A stretch of DNA of 37,429 nucleotides from a bacterium (GTDB taxonomy: Bacteria > SZUA-182 > DTGQ01): the NCBI GenBank assembly GCA_040755755.1, contig JBFLZW010000021.1, positions 1-37,429 on the forward strand, written 5' to 3'. Of this stretch, positions 17,071-25,103 are shown one piece after another. The stretch's first letter is position 1; each line of letters begins with the position of its first letter. A model generated the notes under the pieces. The model made no database searches. It saw nothing but the letters and a program-made list of their open reading frames with translations, and was not told the origin of the DNA. The position numbers were made by a program, and so were the translations under genes.

Positions 17071-17180
17071 TAGGCAAAGAAATTGAATAAACCCCATGGA
17101 GTTAACCAATACCAATCCACGATGGTAAGACTCCAGGGAGTGACGCGAAAACCTGCTTTCAGATTTGTTGCTATCCTCAT
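17070..17180 (-). CDS. Small aromatic peptide D
   Basis: 36 codons with ribosome site AAAGGAGGTGA before ATG. Residues 1-16 are MRIATNLKAGFRVTPW, 17-25 SLTIVDWYW and 26-36 LTPWGLFNFFA. It has four tryptophans. Closest to E, differing at four positions (Arg2, Leu18, Tyr24, Trp29). Its TAG stop overlaps the inverted-repeat spacer downstream. Confidence 0.82.
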   Translation of the reverse strand: MRIATNLKAGFRVTPWSLTIVDWYWLTPWGLFNFFA

Positions 17181-17277
17181 GATTTCACCTCCTTTTTTTA
17201 GGATTGCCAAAAGTTTCCGGCCTTTCTATCCAGCCTTTTTGATCTCTCCTTTTAGCCTGCTGATCCGGCCTCGTGGA

Positions 17278-17396
17278 GTATCACCCCTCCACTGAAGAAG
17301 AGCTTATCAATGGTGGGAAGGCCTTCCCACTATTGGCGGAGAGACCTTCCCACCGCCTGGGTGGGAAGGCCTTCCCGCTACTGCCTAAGGTGATAC
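17278..17396 (-). repeat. Hairpin-rich spacer unit between peptides E and D
   Basis: Bounded by GTATCAC (17278-17284) and GTGATAC (17390-17396, touching the TAG stop of peptide E). It holds an 18-base perfect palindrome at 17313-17330 (GTGGGAAGG/CCTTCCCAC) and a near-copy at 17361-17378. Same design as 16970-17070 with different stem sequences, so structure rather than sequence seems kept. Confidence 0.68.
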
Positions 17397-17506
17397 TAGG
17401 CAAAGAAATTGAATAAACCCAACGGAGTTAACCAGAACCAATCCACGATAGTAAAGCTCCAGGGAGTTACCCGAAAACCTGCTTTAAGGTTAGTTGCTAT
17501 CTTCAT
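17396..17506 (-). CDS. Small aromatic peptide E (first of the array)
   Basis: 36 codons with ribosome site AAGGAGGTGAAA before ATG. Residues 1-16 are MKIATNLKAGFRVTPW, 17-25 SFTIVDWFW and 26-36 LTPLGLFNFFA. It is the most upstream copy and lies 831 nt downstream of the ABC exporter operon on the same strand, with a structured leader before it. No database family is recognised; a secreted or membrane-active peptide is the favoured interpretation. Confidence 0.82.
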   Translation of the reverse strand: MKIATNLKAGFRVTPWSFTIVDWFWLTPLGLFNFFA

Positions 17507-17538
17507 AGTTTTCACCTCCTTATCTCAGGGTTTAGCCC

Positions 17539-17591
17539 CAGCTTGGGATTACTCTCAAGCTGAAGGCATACATGCCCCATACTGGGGCATG
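17539..17591 (-). promoter_or_regulatory. Two perfect hairpins in the leader of the peptide array
   Basis: Hairpin 1 is 17539-17562 (CAGCTTG/CAAGCTG, 10-nt loop). Hairpin 2 is 17571-17591 (CATGCCCCA/TGGGGCATG, 3-nt loop). They end about 33 nt upstream of the peptide E start. They might act in attenuation or mRNA stability. I could not match them to a known riboswitch. Confidence 0.5.
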
Positions 17592-18336
17592 GTAATAGTT
17601 GTAAAAACCCTTCCTCCGAAATAAATCTCCCATGATGTACCTGGTTGATGATAGCACCGCAGGGCACTATCTCTCAGTTATCAACACTGAACATATATCG
17701 TCACTAAGGTTGGAGAATAATTACTACAAAAAGATGTATATTTTAGTAAATTCAAGTACCAATTTTATGTAGATTATGGAAATTAAAAAGTTAACTACTT
17801 GATATAATTATAAATTATGAAAGAAGGCCAGATTATTTGGAGGCTAAAAAATTTGGTATTATTAGGCAGAATTTTGACTTAATTTGTACAGTGAATGTGT
17901 GCAGCCCTGGCCGTTGCGAGATCTATATTCGAAAGGTCGAAGTAAGAGTAAGAGAAACTACTCAGGTAGGATAGACTGTAGTCTTTTGAAGGCAATGTCA
18001 ATAGCTTTAGGCTACGTATCGAGAAAGCCCCTCACTTGCCACAGAGGCTCCCTGCCAGACCTCTTCCAAAGGGGCGAGGGAGAAAAGAGACCAGCTTATT
18101 ACCCGTCGCGATAAATCCGCGGCCAATTAGGCTCGACCAAGGGATCGCGTGCGGTATTTGGTGGGGCAAAAAAGCAGCCTCACCCTCTTCCGTTAGCGAC
18201 TATCGAATACATGTGGTCGCTGCCTTTTTCATGAGGGAAGCCCCTCCTCCACTCCCTGGTGTGCACTTAGCTTAACACGTGGTACCTTATCCAGGCACGG
18301 TCAAAATGTAAGGTTTACGGGCTGGTGGATGTATGC
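17592..18336. other. Spacer between peptide array and exporter operon
   Basis: 17700-17890 is very AT-rich and is the likely place of a promoter for the peptide array on the minus strand, though no consensus pair stands out. 17890-18330 is GC-richer and carries repeats, including the inverted partner of 7024-7103. I see no supportable gene on either strand. Confidence 0.55.
18101..18167 (-). repeat. Dispersed repeat, right copy (inverted partner of 7024-7103)
   Basis: Contains CGCGATAAATCCGC (18107-18120) and a 25-nt block (18143-18167) that pair with the left copy in reverse complement. It lies just outside the 3' end of the exporter operon, so the two copies bracket about 11 kb containing all peptide-related genes except the C39 exporter. 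Confidence 0.7.
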
Positions 18337-20622
18337 TTACGGATGGGCAATAACCAGGAGGGTGGGGGCCTGCTCAAGGACATACGCCAGGGCCTGATGG
18401 AGGCTTTCCGGGTCAAGCGCGGCAAAGCTCTCATCGAGAATGATCAGGTCTGCGCCCTGGAGCAGTGCCCTGGCAATGTAGATGCGGCTTTTTTCTCCAT
18501 GGGAAAGCTGCCATCCGGTCTCCCCGACCATCTGCATCAGTCCTGCGGGCATGCGGTCGAGCAGGCTGCCGAGGCCGAGTTTGCGGCAGACTGCTTCAGC
18601 CTCCTCAAGGTCACCGGGCTGCGGCGGCCAGCGCCGGCCCATCAGGAGATTGAAGGCCAGGGTGCCGGTGAGGACATGGTTTTCGTGAAACTGGGGCGCG
18701 GCGGCCACCCGGCGGCGCCAGGTCTGTGTCCCGACGGTTGAAAGGTCAAGTCCCCGCATCAGAAGAAGGCCCGACTCAGGCGCGCGCAGGCCGATGAGCA
18801 GAGAGGCCAGGGTGGATTTTCCTCCCCCGGAGGGGCCTTCGAGCAGGAGCTGGTCACCGGCCCTGATTTGCAGGCTGCATCCGTAGATAACCGGCTCGCT
18901 GCGGCCCCGGTAGCGAAAGGCACAGTTATGCATCTCAATCACCGGATACTGCTCGTGCTGCTCATTCTGTTCATTCTCCTTCGGGGAATGGGGCTCGTGC
19001 GTATGGACAAGAGCTGAGGAAGAAGGCAGCCCGCAGGCTCTGGGGCGGCCTGCTGCATGAAAGAGCGGGGCGACCTGCTTCCAGGCAATGACGGTATCGG
19101 CAAGGCTCATAAGCCCTGCCGGGAGCTTTCCCAGGGCACGCTGGGCGAGTAAGACCCCGGCCAGGCCGACTGCCAGCACCCCCACCGATCCTGCCTGACC
19201 CGAAACAAAGGCCACAGACAGCCCGGCAAGGCCCAGAACCAGCCACCCCGAGGGTATCAGGGTCGTGAGCAGAACTGCCCGTGAATCCATAGCCTTTGAC
19301 AGCTCCAGGTAGCGCTCGACCGCCTGATCCTCTCCATCGTGCCAGTGTTCACGCCGCTCCTGGGCAAGCCTGGTCCTGTGGCCAACCATCCGCTCAACCA
19401 GGTCATGGGTCATTTCAAGACGCATCTTTGTCCATTCCCAGCGGTCGGTGAGGTAGCGCCAGCCCCAGAAAAGGGATATCATCACCCAGACAAGAAACAG
19501 GAGGATATTCAGCCTTCCTCCTGTGCCGATTCCAAGAACCACGGTAGCCGCAATCAGCTCGATGATCATGGCTATGCTGGTAAATCCGCTGTTTAAGGCA
19601 AGGGATTCCAGGGCTTCGGATTCAATGACCCGGCCAAGGAGCTGTCCGGCACCCTGGTGGCTGATCTCTTCAGGCTCAAGCTGCAGGGCACCATACAGGA
19701 GCCGCTGCTTGAGGAGTCCTCCGGCATTGATGGCCAGAGCGCCCTGAAACCAGGTCGCGGCCATCTGGAAGGGGATCATGGTGAATAACAGCAGCGCCCA
19801 GGCCAGGAGCCACCCCAAATCGAGGTTGCCCTGCAATGCCCCCCGCCCTATTACCCACCAGGCAAAGACCATCAGTGCGTATTGAACCGTGTAGGCCCCG
19901 GTGAGGGCACAAAAGGAGCGCGGAAGGCGGGCCTGACGCATCTGCTGCCAAAAGCCTGCGCCCGGCGAAAGCCGCAGAAGCCAGCACCGGGTAACCGGCA
20001 CCGGGCCAAGGTGCTCGGACAGAATGACTGCCCGTGCCTGTGCATGGCGCTGCCTGCTGACCATGACCTCAGCGAACAACCGGTCGATCTCAGGGGCAAG
20101 GTATGATTCCAGCCCCTGGCACAGTATCGCTTGGACTGTCTCAAGGGCGATCCGGTGCACCTTGTGGTCAGGGCCGAGAATGGATAATGGCTGATTTTTC
20201 CGGCCCTGCCGTTTGCCGGGAACAAGGGCCAAAAAACGCGGGGCTTCCTGAAAACCGGGGTGTCCGGGTTGTCCGGGCAGGGGAATGAGTGCCGGGGCGG
20301 CACCCTGCAAAAGCCTGCCGGTCATGTCATAGGTGATATCGATTGGCTCGGCCTCAAGCCCAAGGTAACTGACAGCCGACTCGATCCACTGCTCAAGGGC
20401 TTTACCTGCACCGCTATCGCCCCCGGCGGTTTGGGATTCGGTTTGGAATTGCTGAATAATGCTCTGCGGCGGTCCGGGCATTTCGATCGGCAGGGGCTTG
20501 AGTGAGCTTTTTCTGGCCAGAATTTCCAGGGCTTCGCCTAACCGGGAGACCGGCCAGGAGAAAGCCTCCGGCTCCGAAAAAATTTTTCCAGTTAATTTCT
20601 GGCTTAATTTCTGATGTTCCAT
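18337..20622 (-). CDS. ABC transporter subunit (second ABC of the C39 export operon)
   Basis: 761 aa. An N-terminal non-membrane region of about 230 residues is followed by membrane segments (about 235-510) and an ATPase domain. Walker A GPSGGGKST is at 596-604, signature LSHGEKSRIYIARALL from 706, Walker B LIILDE at 726-731. The protein stops one residue after the switch histidine (IAHP), so the last strands that normally follow are missing. Its ATG abuts the stop of the C39 transporter gene, so they are coupled and probably form a heterodimer. The three-gene set recalls NHLM/NHLP-type peptide export systems (HlyD, ABC1 with peptidase, ABC2), but exact family membership is not proven. Confidence 0.87.
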   Translation of the reverse strand: MEHQKLSQKLTGKIFSEPEAFSWPVSRLGEALEILARKSSLKPLPIEMPGPPQSIIQQFQTESQTAGGDSGAGKALEQWIESAVSYLGLEAEPIDITYDMTGRLLQGAAPALIPLPGQPGHPGFQEAPRFLALVPGKRQGRKNQPLSILGPDHKVHRIALETVQAILCQGLESYLAPEIDRLFAEVMVSRQRHAQARAVILSEHLGPVPVTRCWLLRLSPGAGFWQQMRQARLPRSFCALTGAYTVQYALMVFAWWVIGRGALQGNLDLGWLLAWALLLFTMIPFQMAATWFQGALAINAGGLLKQRLLYGALQLEPEEISHQGAGQLLGRVIESEALESLALNSGFTSIAMIIELIAATVVLGIGTGGRLNILLFLVWVMISLFWGWRYLTDRWEWTKMRLEMTHDLVERMVGHRTRLAQERREHWHDGEDQAVERYLELSKAMDSRAVLLTTLIPSGWLVLGLAGLSVAFVSGQAGSVGVLAVGLAGVLLAQRALGKLPAGLMSLADTVIAWKQVAPLFHAAGRPRACGLPSSSALVHTHEPHSPKENEQNEQHEQYPVIEMHNCAFRYRGRSEPVIYGCSLQIRAGDQLLLEGPSGGGKSTLASLLIGLRAPESGLLLMRGLDLSTVGTQTWRRRVAAAPQFHENHVLTGTLAFNLLMGRRWPPQPGDLEEAEAVCRKLGLGSLLDRMPAGLMQMVGETGWQLSHGEKSRIYIARALLQGADLIILDESFAALDPESLHQALAYVLEQAPTLLVIAHP

Positions 20623-23589
20623 CTAAAACTCCCCCTGTGCTGAAAGCATCCTGTCCGCCGATCCCCTGCTCTCCTCCCACCCGTCAACAGCAGCTTCTTC
20701 GATCACCTGTCCTGCATCGAGGCGCAGCCTGCGCCAGGCCGGACCGGACCAGAAACCTCTTCTGACCCTCTCTTCCACTTCCGCTATCGCCCGGTAGCGT
20801 GAATCGGGCCTGCTGGCAAGGTCAGCCGGAGCACCGGCCTCAACAATCCGCCCCCCCTCCATTACCAGGACCTGGTCAAAGCCGATGGTCTCGCCTACAT
20901 CATGGGTAATGCACAGGAGCGTGGCCTGCGGCCAGAGCTTTCGGCAGTTCGAAAGAAGGTCCTGCCGCTGCCGGTAATCGAGCCCCCGGAATGGCTCATC
21001 CAGGATCACCAGCCGCACTCCAGGCCGGAGCATTCCCCGGGCAAGGCGAACCCGCTGCCCCTCACCGCCTGACACCAGGACTCCGCCCTCGCCGAGCCGG
21101 GTCTGGAACCCGGCTGTCAGCCGTCCCAGAACACTGTGCAGGCCAGCCGATTGTATCGCCTGTCCGATCGGCAGTGATGCATCGGGGGCAATTCCATAAT
21201 AGAGGTTTTCGAGCAGGGAGCGGTTCCAGAGCTGCACCGAAGGATCAATCCAGGCCGTTTCACGGCGAAGCCGCTCAAGCCGGTCAGCGGTGAGGGGGCA
21301 TCCGTCAACCAGGACCCGTCCGCTGAAGGGGCGGTGCCAGCCGAGAAAAATGCCGACCAGCGTGGATTTTCCTGCACCTGAGCGGCCAACGATGGCCACA
21401 TGGCTTTGCGGCTCGATGGCCAGGTCAATGTCAGTGAGGATGATCTGCCCGGCTGCCCGCACACCCACGCCTTCGAGAAGAAGGGATACTCCCCGTCTTA
21501 CTTTCACTGTTCCCGGCGGATAGCCCGGACTATCATCAGACTCCTGCAATTCCCCGCCCTGAATATCTGCTTTGCCCTGCGGAGCCGCCGTTTCCCCGGC
21601 GGTTGGTTCTTCGGGAGCGCCGAGAGGTTCAATCAGGCGCAGGGTCACGTTGCGATGATTGGGGTACTGCCGGGCCATCGTGGCCACCATCTGACCGAGA
21701 TTTGGCAGATTCAGGGCCCAGTACCCCAGTAAAAGGACCCCCCCGGCATCACCTCCGTGTGCCAGATAGCTGAACAGGAGCCATGCAGCCAGCCCAAAGC
21801 CGATGAAGGACAAAAGGCCCTCGATGGCCACTACCGCGGCCTGGAAGCCAAAGCCTGCATTGGCCCACTCGACCAGCAGGTCCTCATGCTCACGGCGGAC
21901 GGCCCGTTCCGCACTGTGAGCACGCACTGCCACCAGGCCAAGCATTACATCGAGGTAGAAACGGCTCAGGGCCCCGCCGTGGTTCCGGACCCGGAGATTT
22001 CGCTCAGCCAGGTAGGGGTTGACGATAAGGGGCAGGCCGACGCTGAGCAGGGTGGTCAGCAGGGCAATCAGCGCACTCTGCGGGTATATCCAGGCAATTG
22101 CAGCCGTAGTCAGGGCAAGCTCGAAGGTCGTGCGGATGAATTGGCCGCCAAGGGTTGGCAAAAGCCGCAGAGTTTGTACACTGTGGCTTCGCTCGGCCAT
22201 ATCCGAGGTAAGGCGGCTTTGAAAGTAGCGGTCATGGAGCCGGGGAATTTTTTCCATGAAGGCCAGCCGGAGGCGGGACTCAAGATGCCGTCCAAGGCGC
22301 AGTAATTCTGCGGCAATCGGAAGCTCCAGGAGAAGAGCCGCAGTTGCAAAAACGAGAATCGCGGCCATGAATTCGAGCCGCTGCCCGGCCAGGCCAAGCT
22401 CCCGGCCAAGGTCAAAAAGCCCGCGAAACAGCAGGGCCTGGATAATGACACTGGTAGCTGCCATAGCCAGGGCGACAATGAGAAGCGGCGCAGACAGGAA
22501 ACCGTCGTGAGCCAGGAGCTTCAGAAGCTCACGTCCGGCCTTGAGCGGCCGCTCATGGATGGCTGCTTCGAGCTCGACCGAAAGAGCAGCGGGACCTGCC
22601 CCGCTATCCGGGCTGCTATCCGGGTTGGCGGTACCCGGCTGAACAGAAGCGCCTCGATCCTGGCTTTCGGGTATACTATCCTGCCCCTCAACCGCAGTGT
22701 AGAGGGCCATCCTTCCTGCTGCCGCCTGCCTGCCAAGTGCCCGGACGAGCACAGCGCCGCGCAGGAAAAGCTGTTCTTCACCCCGCATCCCGGCCGGAGC
22801 GGGCTGAACTGACCAGTAGGCAGCCGGAATGACTCTTGCCATCTCCTGTGCCGCCTCTCCCCGCCCGCGTTCAAAGAAAGCCCTGATCACGCCATGAGCC
22901 TGCCGTCCCGGTCTCAGTGCCCCTGATCTGACCAGGGAATCGACCATCCGGCAGGCCGCATCCAGGGTGCCTATCGGCTGCCAGCCAGGGTCCTGGAGCG
23001 CCTCCTGTACGAGCAGGATTATTTTCCTCCGTGATAATCCAAGCCTTGCCAGCCTGTGGCAGAGGGCCCCCAGAAATTCGGGCGTCCCTGCCCAATCCCG
23101 CCAGGCCGCAGCCGGAACCGGCATGGTATGAACATACAGCTCATGGAGAAGCTGCCTGCATCTTGGCCACCTTCTGCCGGTAGCCGGATCCATGACCTGA
23201 GCGATGCGGCCATGAATCCGCCAGATGACAATAAAGTGCGTCAGCCCGCTTGGGCTGCACACAGCGGCAATGGCGGGCAAAGCCCTGGCCTGGGGGAGCA
23301 GCAGGTGATCGACCGGCAGCATGATCTGTTCTGCTTCGAGCCCCAGTTGCATGGCCACCTGTTCCAGGGTGTTCATGGAGGTGCCATCGACATCGGTCTG
23401 GCACGCCTCACGGAGTCGGCCATAGCTTACCCGGATGCCAAAACCTTCAAGGAGGCACTTCAAAGATGCTGGCCCGCAGTCCATGCTCGATGTCTGGACG
23501 ATTTCCGGAATAATCAGGCGCCGGCGGTTTCCTGGGGCATGCCGGGGGGAGGAAGGGCTGGCCGTGCTGGCGGCGCCGTCAGCGGACAT
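20623..23589 (-). CDS. C39 peptidase-containing ABC exporter
   Basis: 988 aa, longer than the usual 700-720 aa for peptidase-containing exporters. The C39 domain (about 28-150) has the full triad Cys38 (SSMDCGPASL), His118 (LTHFIVIW) and Asp134 (VMDPATG). About 200 residues of unknown, mostly soluble sequence (150-355) come before the membrane domain (about 360-660). The ATPase has Walker A GRSGAGKST (735-743), signature VSGGEGQRVRLARG, Walker B LVILDE and His896. A tail of about 70 residues follows the ATPase core. It should cut a double-glycine type leader and export the rest. It overlaps the HlyD gene by 11 nt. Codon use is GC-rich, unlike the peptide genes. Confidence 0.92.
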   Translation of the reverse strand: MSADGAASTASPSSPRHAPGNRRRLIIPEIVQTSSMDCGPASLKCLLEGFGIRVSYGRLREACQTDVDGTSMNTLEQVAMQLGLEAEQIMLPVDHLLLPQARALPAIAAVCSPSGLTHFIVIWRIHGRIAQVMDPATGRRWPRCRQLLHELYVHTMPVPAAAWRDWAGTPEFLGALCHRLARLGLSRRKIILLVQEALQDPGWQPIGTLDAACRMVDSLVRSGALRPGRQAHGVIRAFFERGRGEAAQEMARVIPAAYWSVQPAPAGMRGEEQLFLRGAVLVRALGRQAAAGRMALYTAVEGQDSIPESQDRGASVQPGTANPDSSPDSGAGPAALSVELEAAIHERPLKAGRELLKLLAHDGFLSAPLLIVALAMAATSVIIQALLFRGLFDLGRELGLAGQRLEFMAAILVFATAALLLELPIAAELLRLGRHLESRLRLAFMEKIPRLHDRYFQSRLTSDMAERSHSVQTLRLLPTLGGQFIRTTFELALTTAAIAWIYPQSALIALLTTLLSVGLPLIVNPYLAERNLRVRNHGGALSRFYLDVMLGLVAVRAHSAERAVRREHEDLLVEWANAGFGFQAAVVAIEGLLSFIGFGLAAWLLFSYLAHGGDAGGVLLLGYWALNLPNLGQMVATMARQYPNHRNVTLRLIEPLGAPEEPTAGETAAPQGKADIQGGELQESDDSPGYPPGTVKVRRGVSLLLEGVGVRAAGQIILTDIDLAIEPQSHVAIVGRSGAGKSTLVGIFLGWHRPFSGRVLVDGCPLTADRLERLRRETAWIDPSVQLWNRSLLENLYYGIAPDASLPIGQAIQSAGLHSVLGRLTAGFQTRLGEGGVLVSGGEGQRVRLARGMLRPGVRLVILDEPFRGLDYRQRQDLLSNCRKLWPQATLLCITHDVGETIGFDQVLVMEGGRIVEAGAPADLASRPDSRYRAIAEVEERVRRGFWSGPAWRRLRLDAGQVIEEAAVDGWEESRGSADRMLSAQGEF

Positions 23590-24814
23590 TGTGTCCTCCG
23601 GTGACTGATCCAGCCGTTGCAGCGGACCCGGCAGGTCCGTCCATCGAGCCGAAGCTTTTCGAGGGGCGCGTCAGCAGCTTTCCCACAAGCCGCAGTACCA
23701 GCTCTGCCGGTGTGGTTCGATCCACCTCGACTTCAACCGAACCTGACAAACCATGCTGGAGAGGGATAGAAGAGACAAGGTTCGGGTCAAGAGCAAGCTC
23801 AGCCCTGACCTGCCCATCCCTGACTTCACTGGCGATCCTGGCGACCCTGGCTGGAATGCAGCCATATTGGGTCCAGGGGAAGCTGTCCAGGCGAAGCTGT
23901 GCCCGTTGACCGGGCCGGATGCGGCCTACCGTCTCTGATGCAGAAAAAAGAGCTGTAATGATAAGCCGCCCCGGAGTGAGAATGGTTCCACATCTTTCCC
24001 CCTCATGGATTACCGACCCGATCCTCAGATCCTTCATGCCATCAATTTGCCCGGCCACCGGTGCCCGAATTGAACCCTTGCCAATCTCGCCGAAGAGCCG
24101 CTCGATAGTCAGGGTCTTGGCCGCTATTTCTCCCTTGACCATAGCTATCTGGCGTTTGATCTGCTCTCTGCGCACCCGGCTTTCACTCTGACGGTTCTTT
24201 TCCTCCCATTCGAGTTGATGGGCACGAAGTTTGAGCGCCTCAGCCACCTCCTGGCGCTTTTGCATCTCTGCTTTTGTACGGAGGAAATCCACCTCGGACA
24301 CAATGCCATCAGCCCGCAGGACCTCCATCCGCTTGAATTCGTCCTCCAGCAGCACAAAGTCCACTTCCGCTTCCCGCTGCCTGGCCCGGGCCTCATCAAT
24401 GGCTTTTCGGGCTATCTGCTGATACTCATAATGTGCCTGCCTCTGAGCCTTCAATTCTCTGAAAAGCGCATCGAGCTGCCGGCTCAGGGCATCCACCTGA
24501 GAGCGCTCCTCAGCAACCATCAGGTGCTCCGAGGCCGTATCCAGTTCAACCAGAAGGTCGCCAGGCTGCACCTTCCGGCCCAGCACCATGTGATTGGCCA
24601 CAACCCGCCCCCCGATGGGAGCGTCCAGCGAATAGGCCGCCAGGTCCAGCTCTATCATTGCTGCCCCGCTCACCTCATACAGGGTGACTCTGGCCGCCAA
24701 AAACCAGATTGCCCAGAGAACCAAAACCACAGCGGCAAACACCAGGCACAACACCGACCGCCGATGGCTGTCGGCCCGAAGCGCCCGCAGGGAACGGGAA
24801 AAAAACCTGGACAT
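23579..24814 (-). CDS. HlyD-type membrane fusion protein of the export operon
   Basis: Periplasmic adaptor linking the inner-membrane ABC pair to an outer-membrane channel. It has one membrane segment (about residues 20-42), a split lipoyl-like domain (DAPIGGRVVANHMVLG and IRAPVAGQIDGMKDL), a long coiled coil (about 100-235) with many Glu, Arg and Gln, and a C-terminal beta-barrel part. I choose the ATG at 24814 because GGAGG lies 5 nt upstream; an in-frame TTG at 24826 would add four residues. First gene of the operon; no TolC-like gene is present in the window. Confidence 0.9.
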   Translation of the reverse strand: MSRFFSRSLRALRADSHRRSVLCLVFAAVVLVLWAIWFLAARVTLYEVSGAAMIELDLAAYSLDAPIGGRVVANHMVLGRKVQPGDLLVELDTASEHLMVAEERSQVDALSRQLDALFRELKAQRQAHYEYQQIARKAIDEARARQREAEVDFVLLEDEFKRMEVLRADGIVSEVDFLRTKAEMQKRQEVAEALKLRAHQLEWEEKNRQSESRVRREQIKRQIAMVKGEIAAKTLTIERLFGEIGKGSIRAPVAGQIDGMKDLRIGSVIHEGERCGTILTPGRLIITALFSASETVGRIRPGQRAQLRLDSFPWTQYGCIPARVARIASEVRDGQVRAELALDPNLVSSIPLQHGLSGSVEVEVDRTTPAELVLRLVGKLLTRPSKSFGSMDGPAGSAATAGSVTGGHNVR

Positions 24815-24919
24815 CAGTGCCTCCAATGCGTGGATTGAGGATATTTTGGTTAACGAGAATATGCCGCCAGGATTATTTTAGCAATTTTTCTTGGCAACTA
24901 TTGTTATATCAAGATCGGC

Positions 24920-24948
24920 ATTATACTTAAATTTTATGTAACTTATAA
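24920..24948 (-). promoter_or_regulatory. Possible promoter of the C39 export operon
   Basis: On the minus strand a perfect TATAAT (24920-24925) lies 17 nt after a weak TTATAA (24943-24948), about 105 nt upstream of the HlyD start in a very AT-rich stretch. The -35 match is poor. Confidence 0.35.
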
Positions 24949-25034
24949 GTTAAGAAATTATATTTATGAGGCGGGATAGATGTTTCCTGGCTGGTTTTGG
25001 TATTGGCATTAGCATTGATGATCGTCATTCGGGC

Positions 25035-25103
25035 AATTCGGGTGCGCCCATTCTGGCTCCTGGCTCCTTTGCCTGAATCGGGCTTTCAGGTTCACCGGGC
25101 TAG
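25035..25103 (-). repeat. Dispersed 3'-flank repeat, copy 2
   Basis: Shares with 1-78 the CTGGCTCCT 7-mer stretch, a GCCTGAATCGGGC palindrome and the TTTCAGGTTCACC...GGCTAG segment. It begins exactly at the 3' end of the minus-strand gene 25100-25501. Confidence 0.6.

Noticed and set aside
15918-17506. CRISPR-like array
   Set aside because: Repeats are too long and uneven, encode conserved protein sequence with ribosome sites, and no cas genes are present.
17817-17883. 21-codon plus-strand frame in the AT-rich stretch
   Set aside because: No ribosome site, no homology to the other peptides, and length expected by chance.
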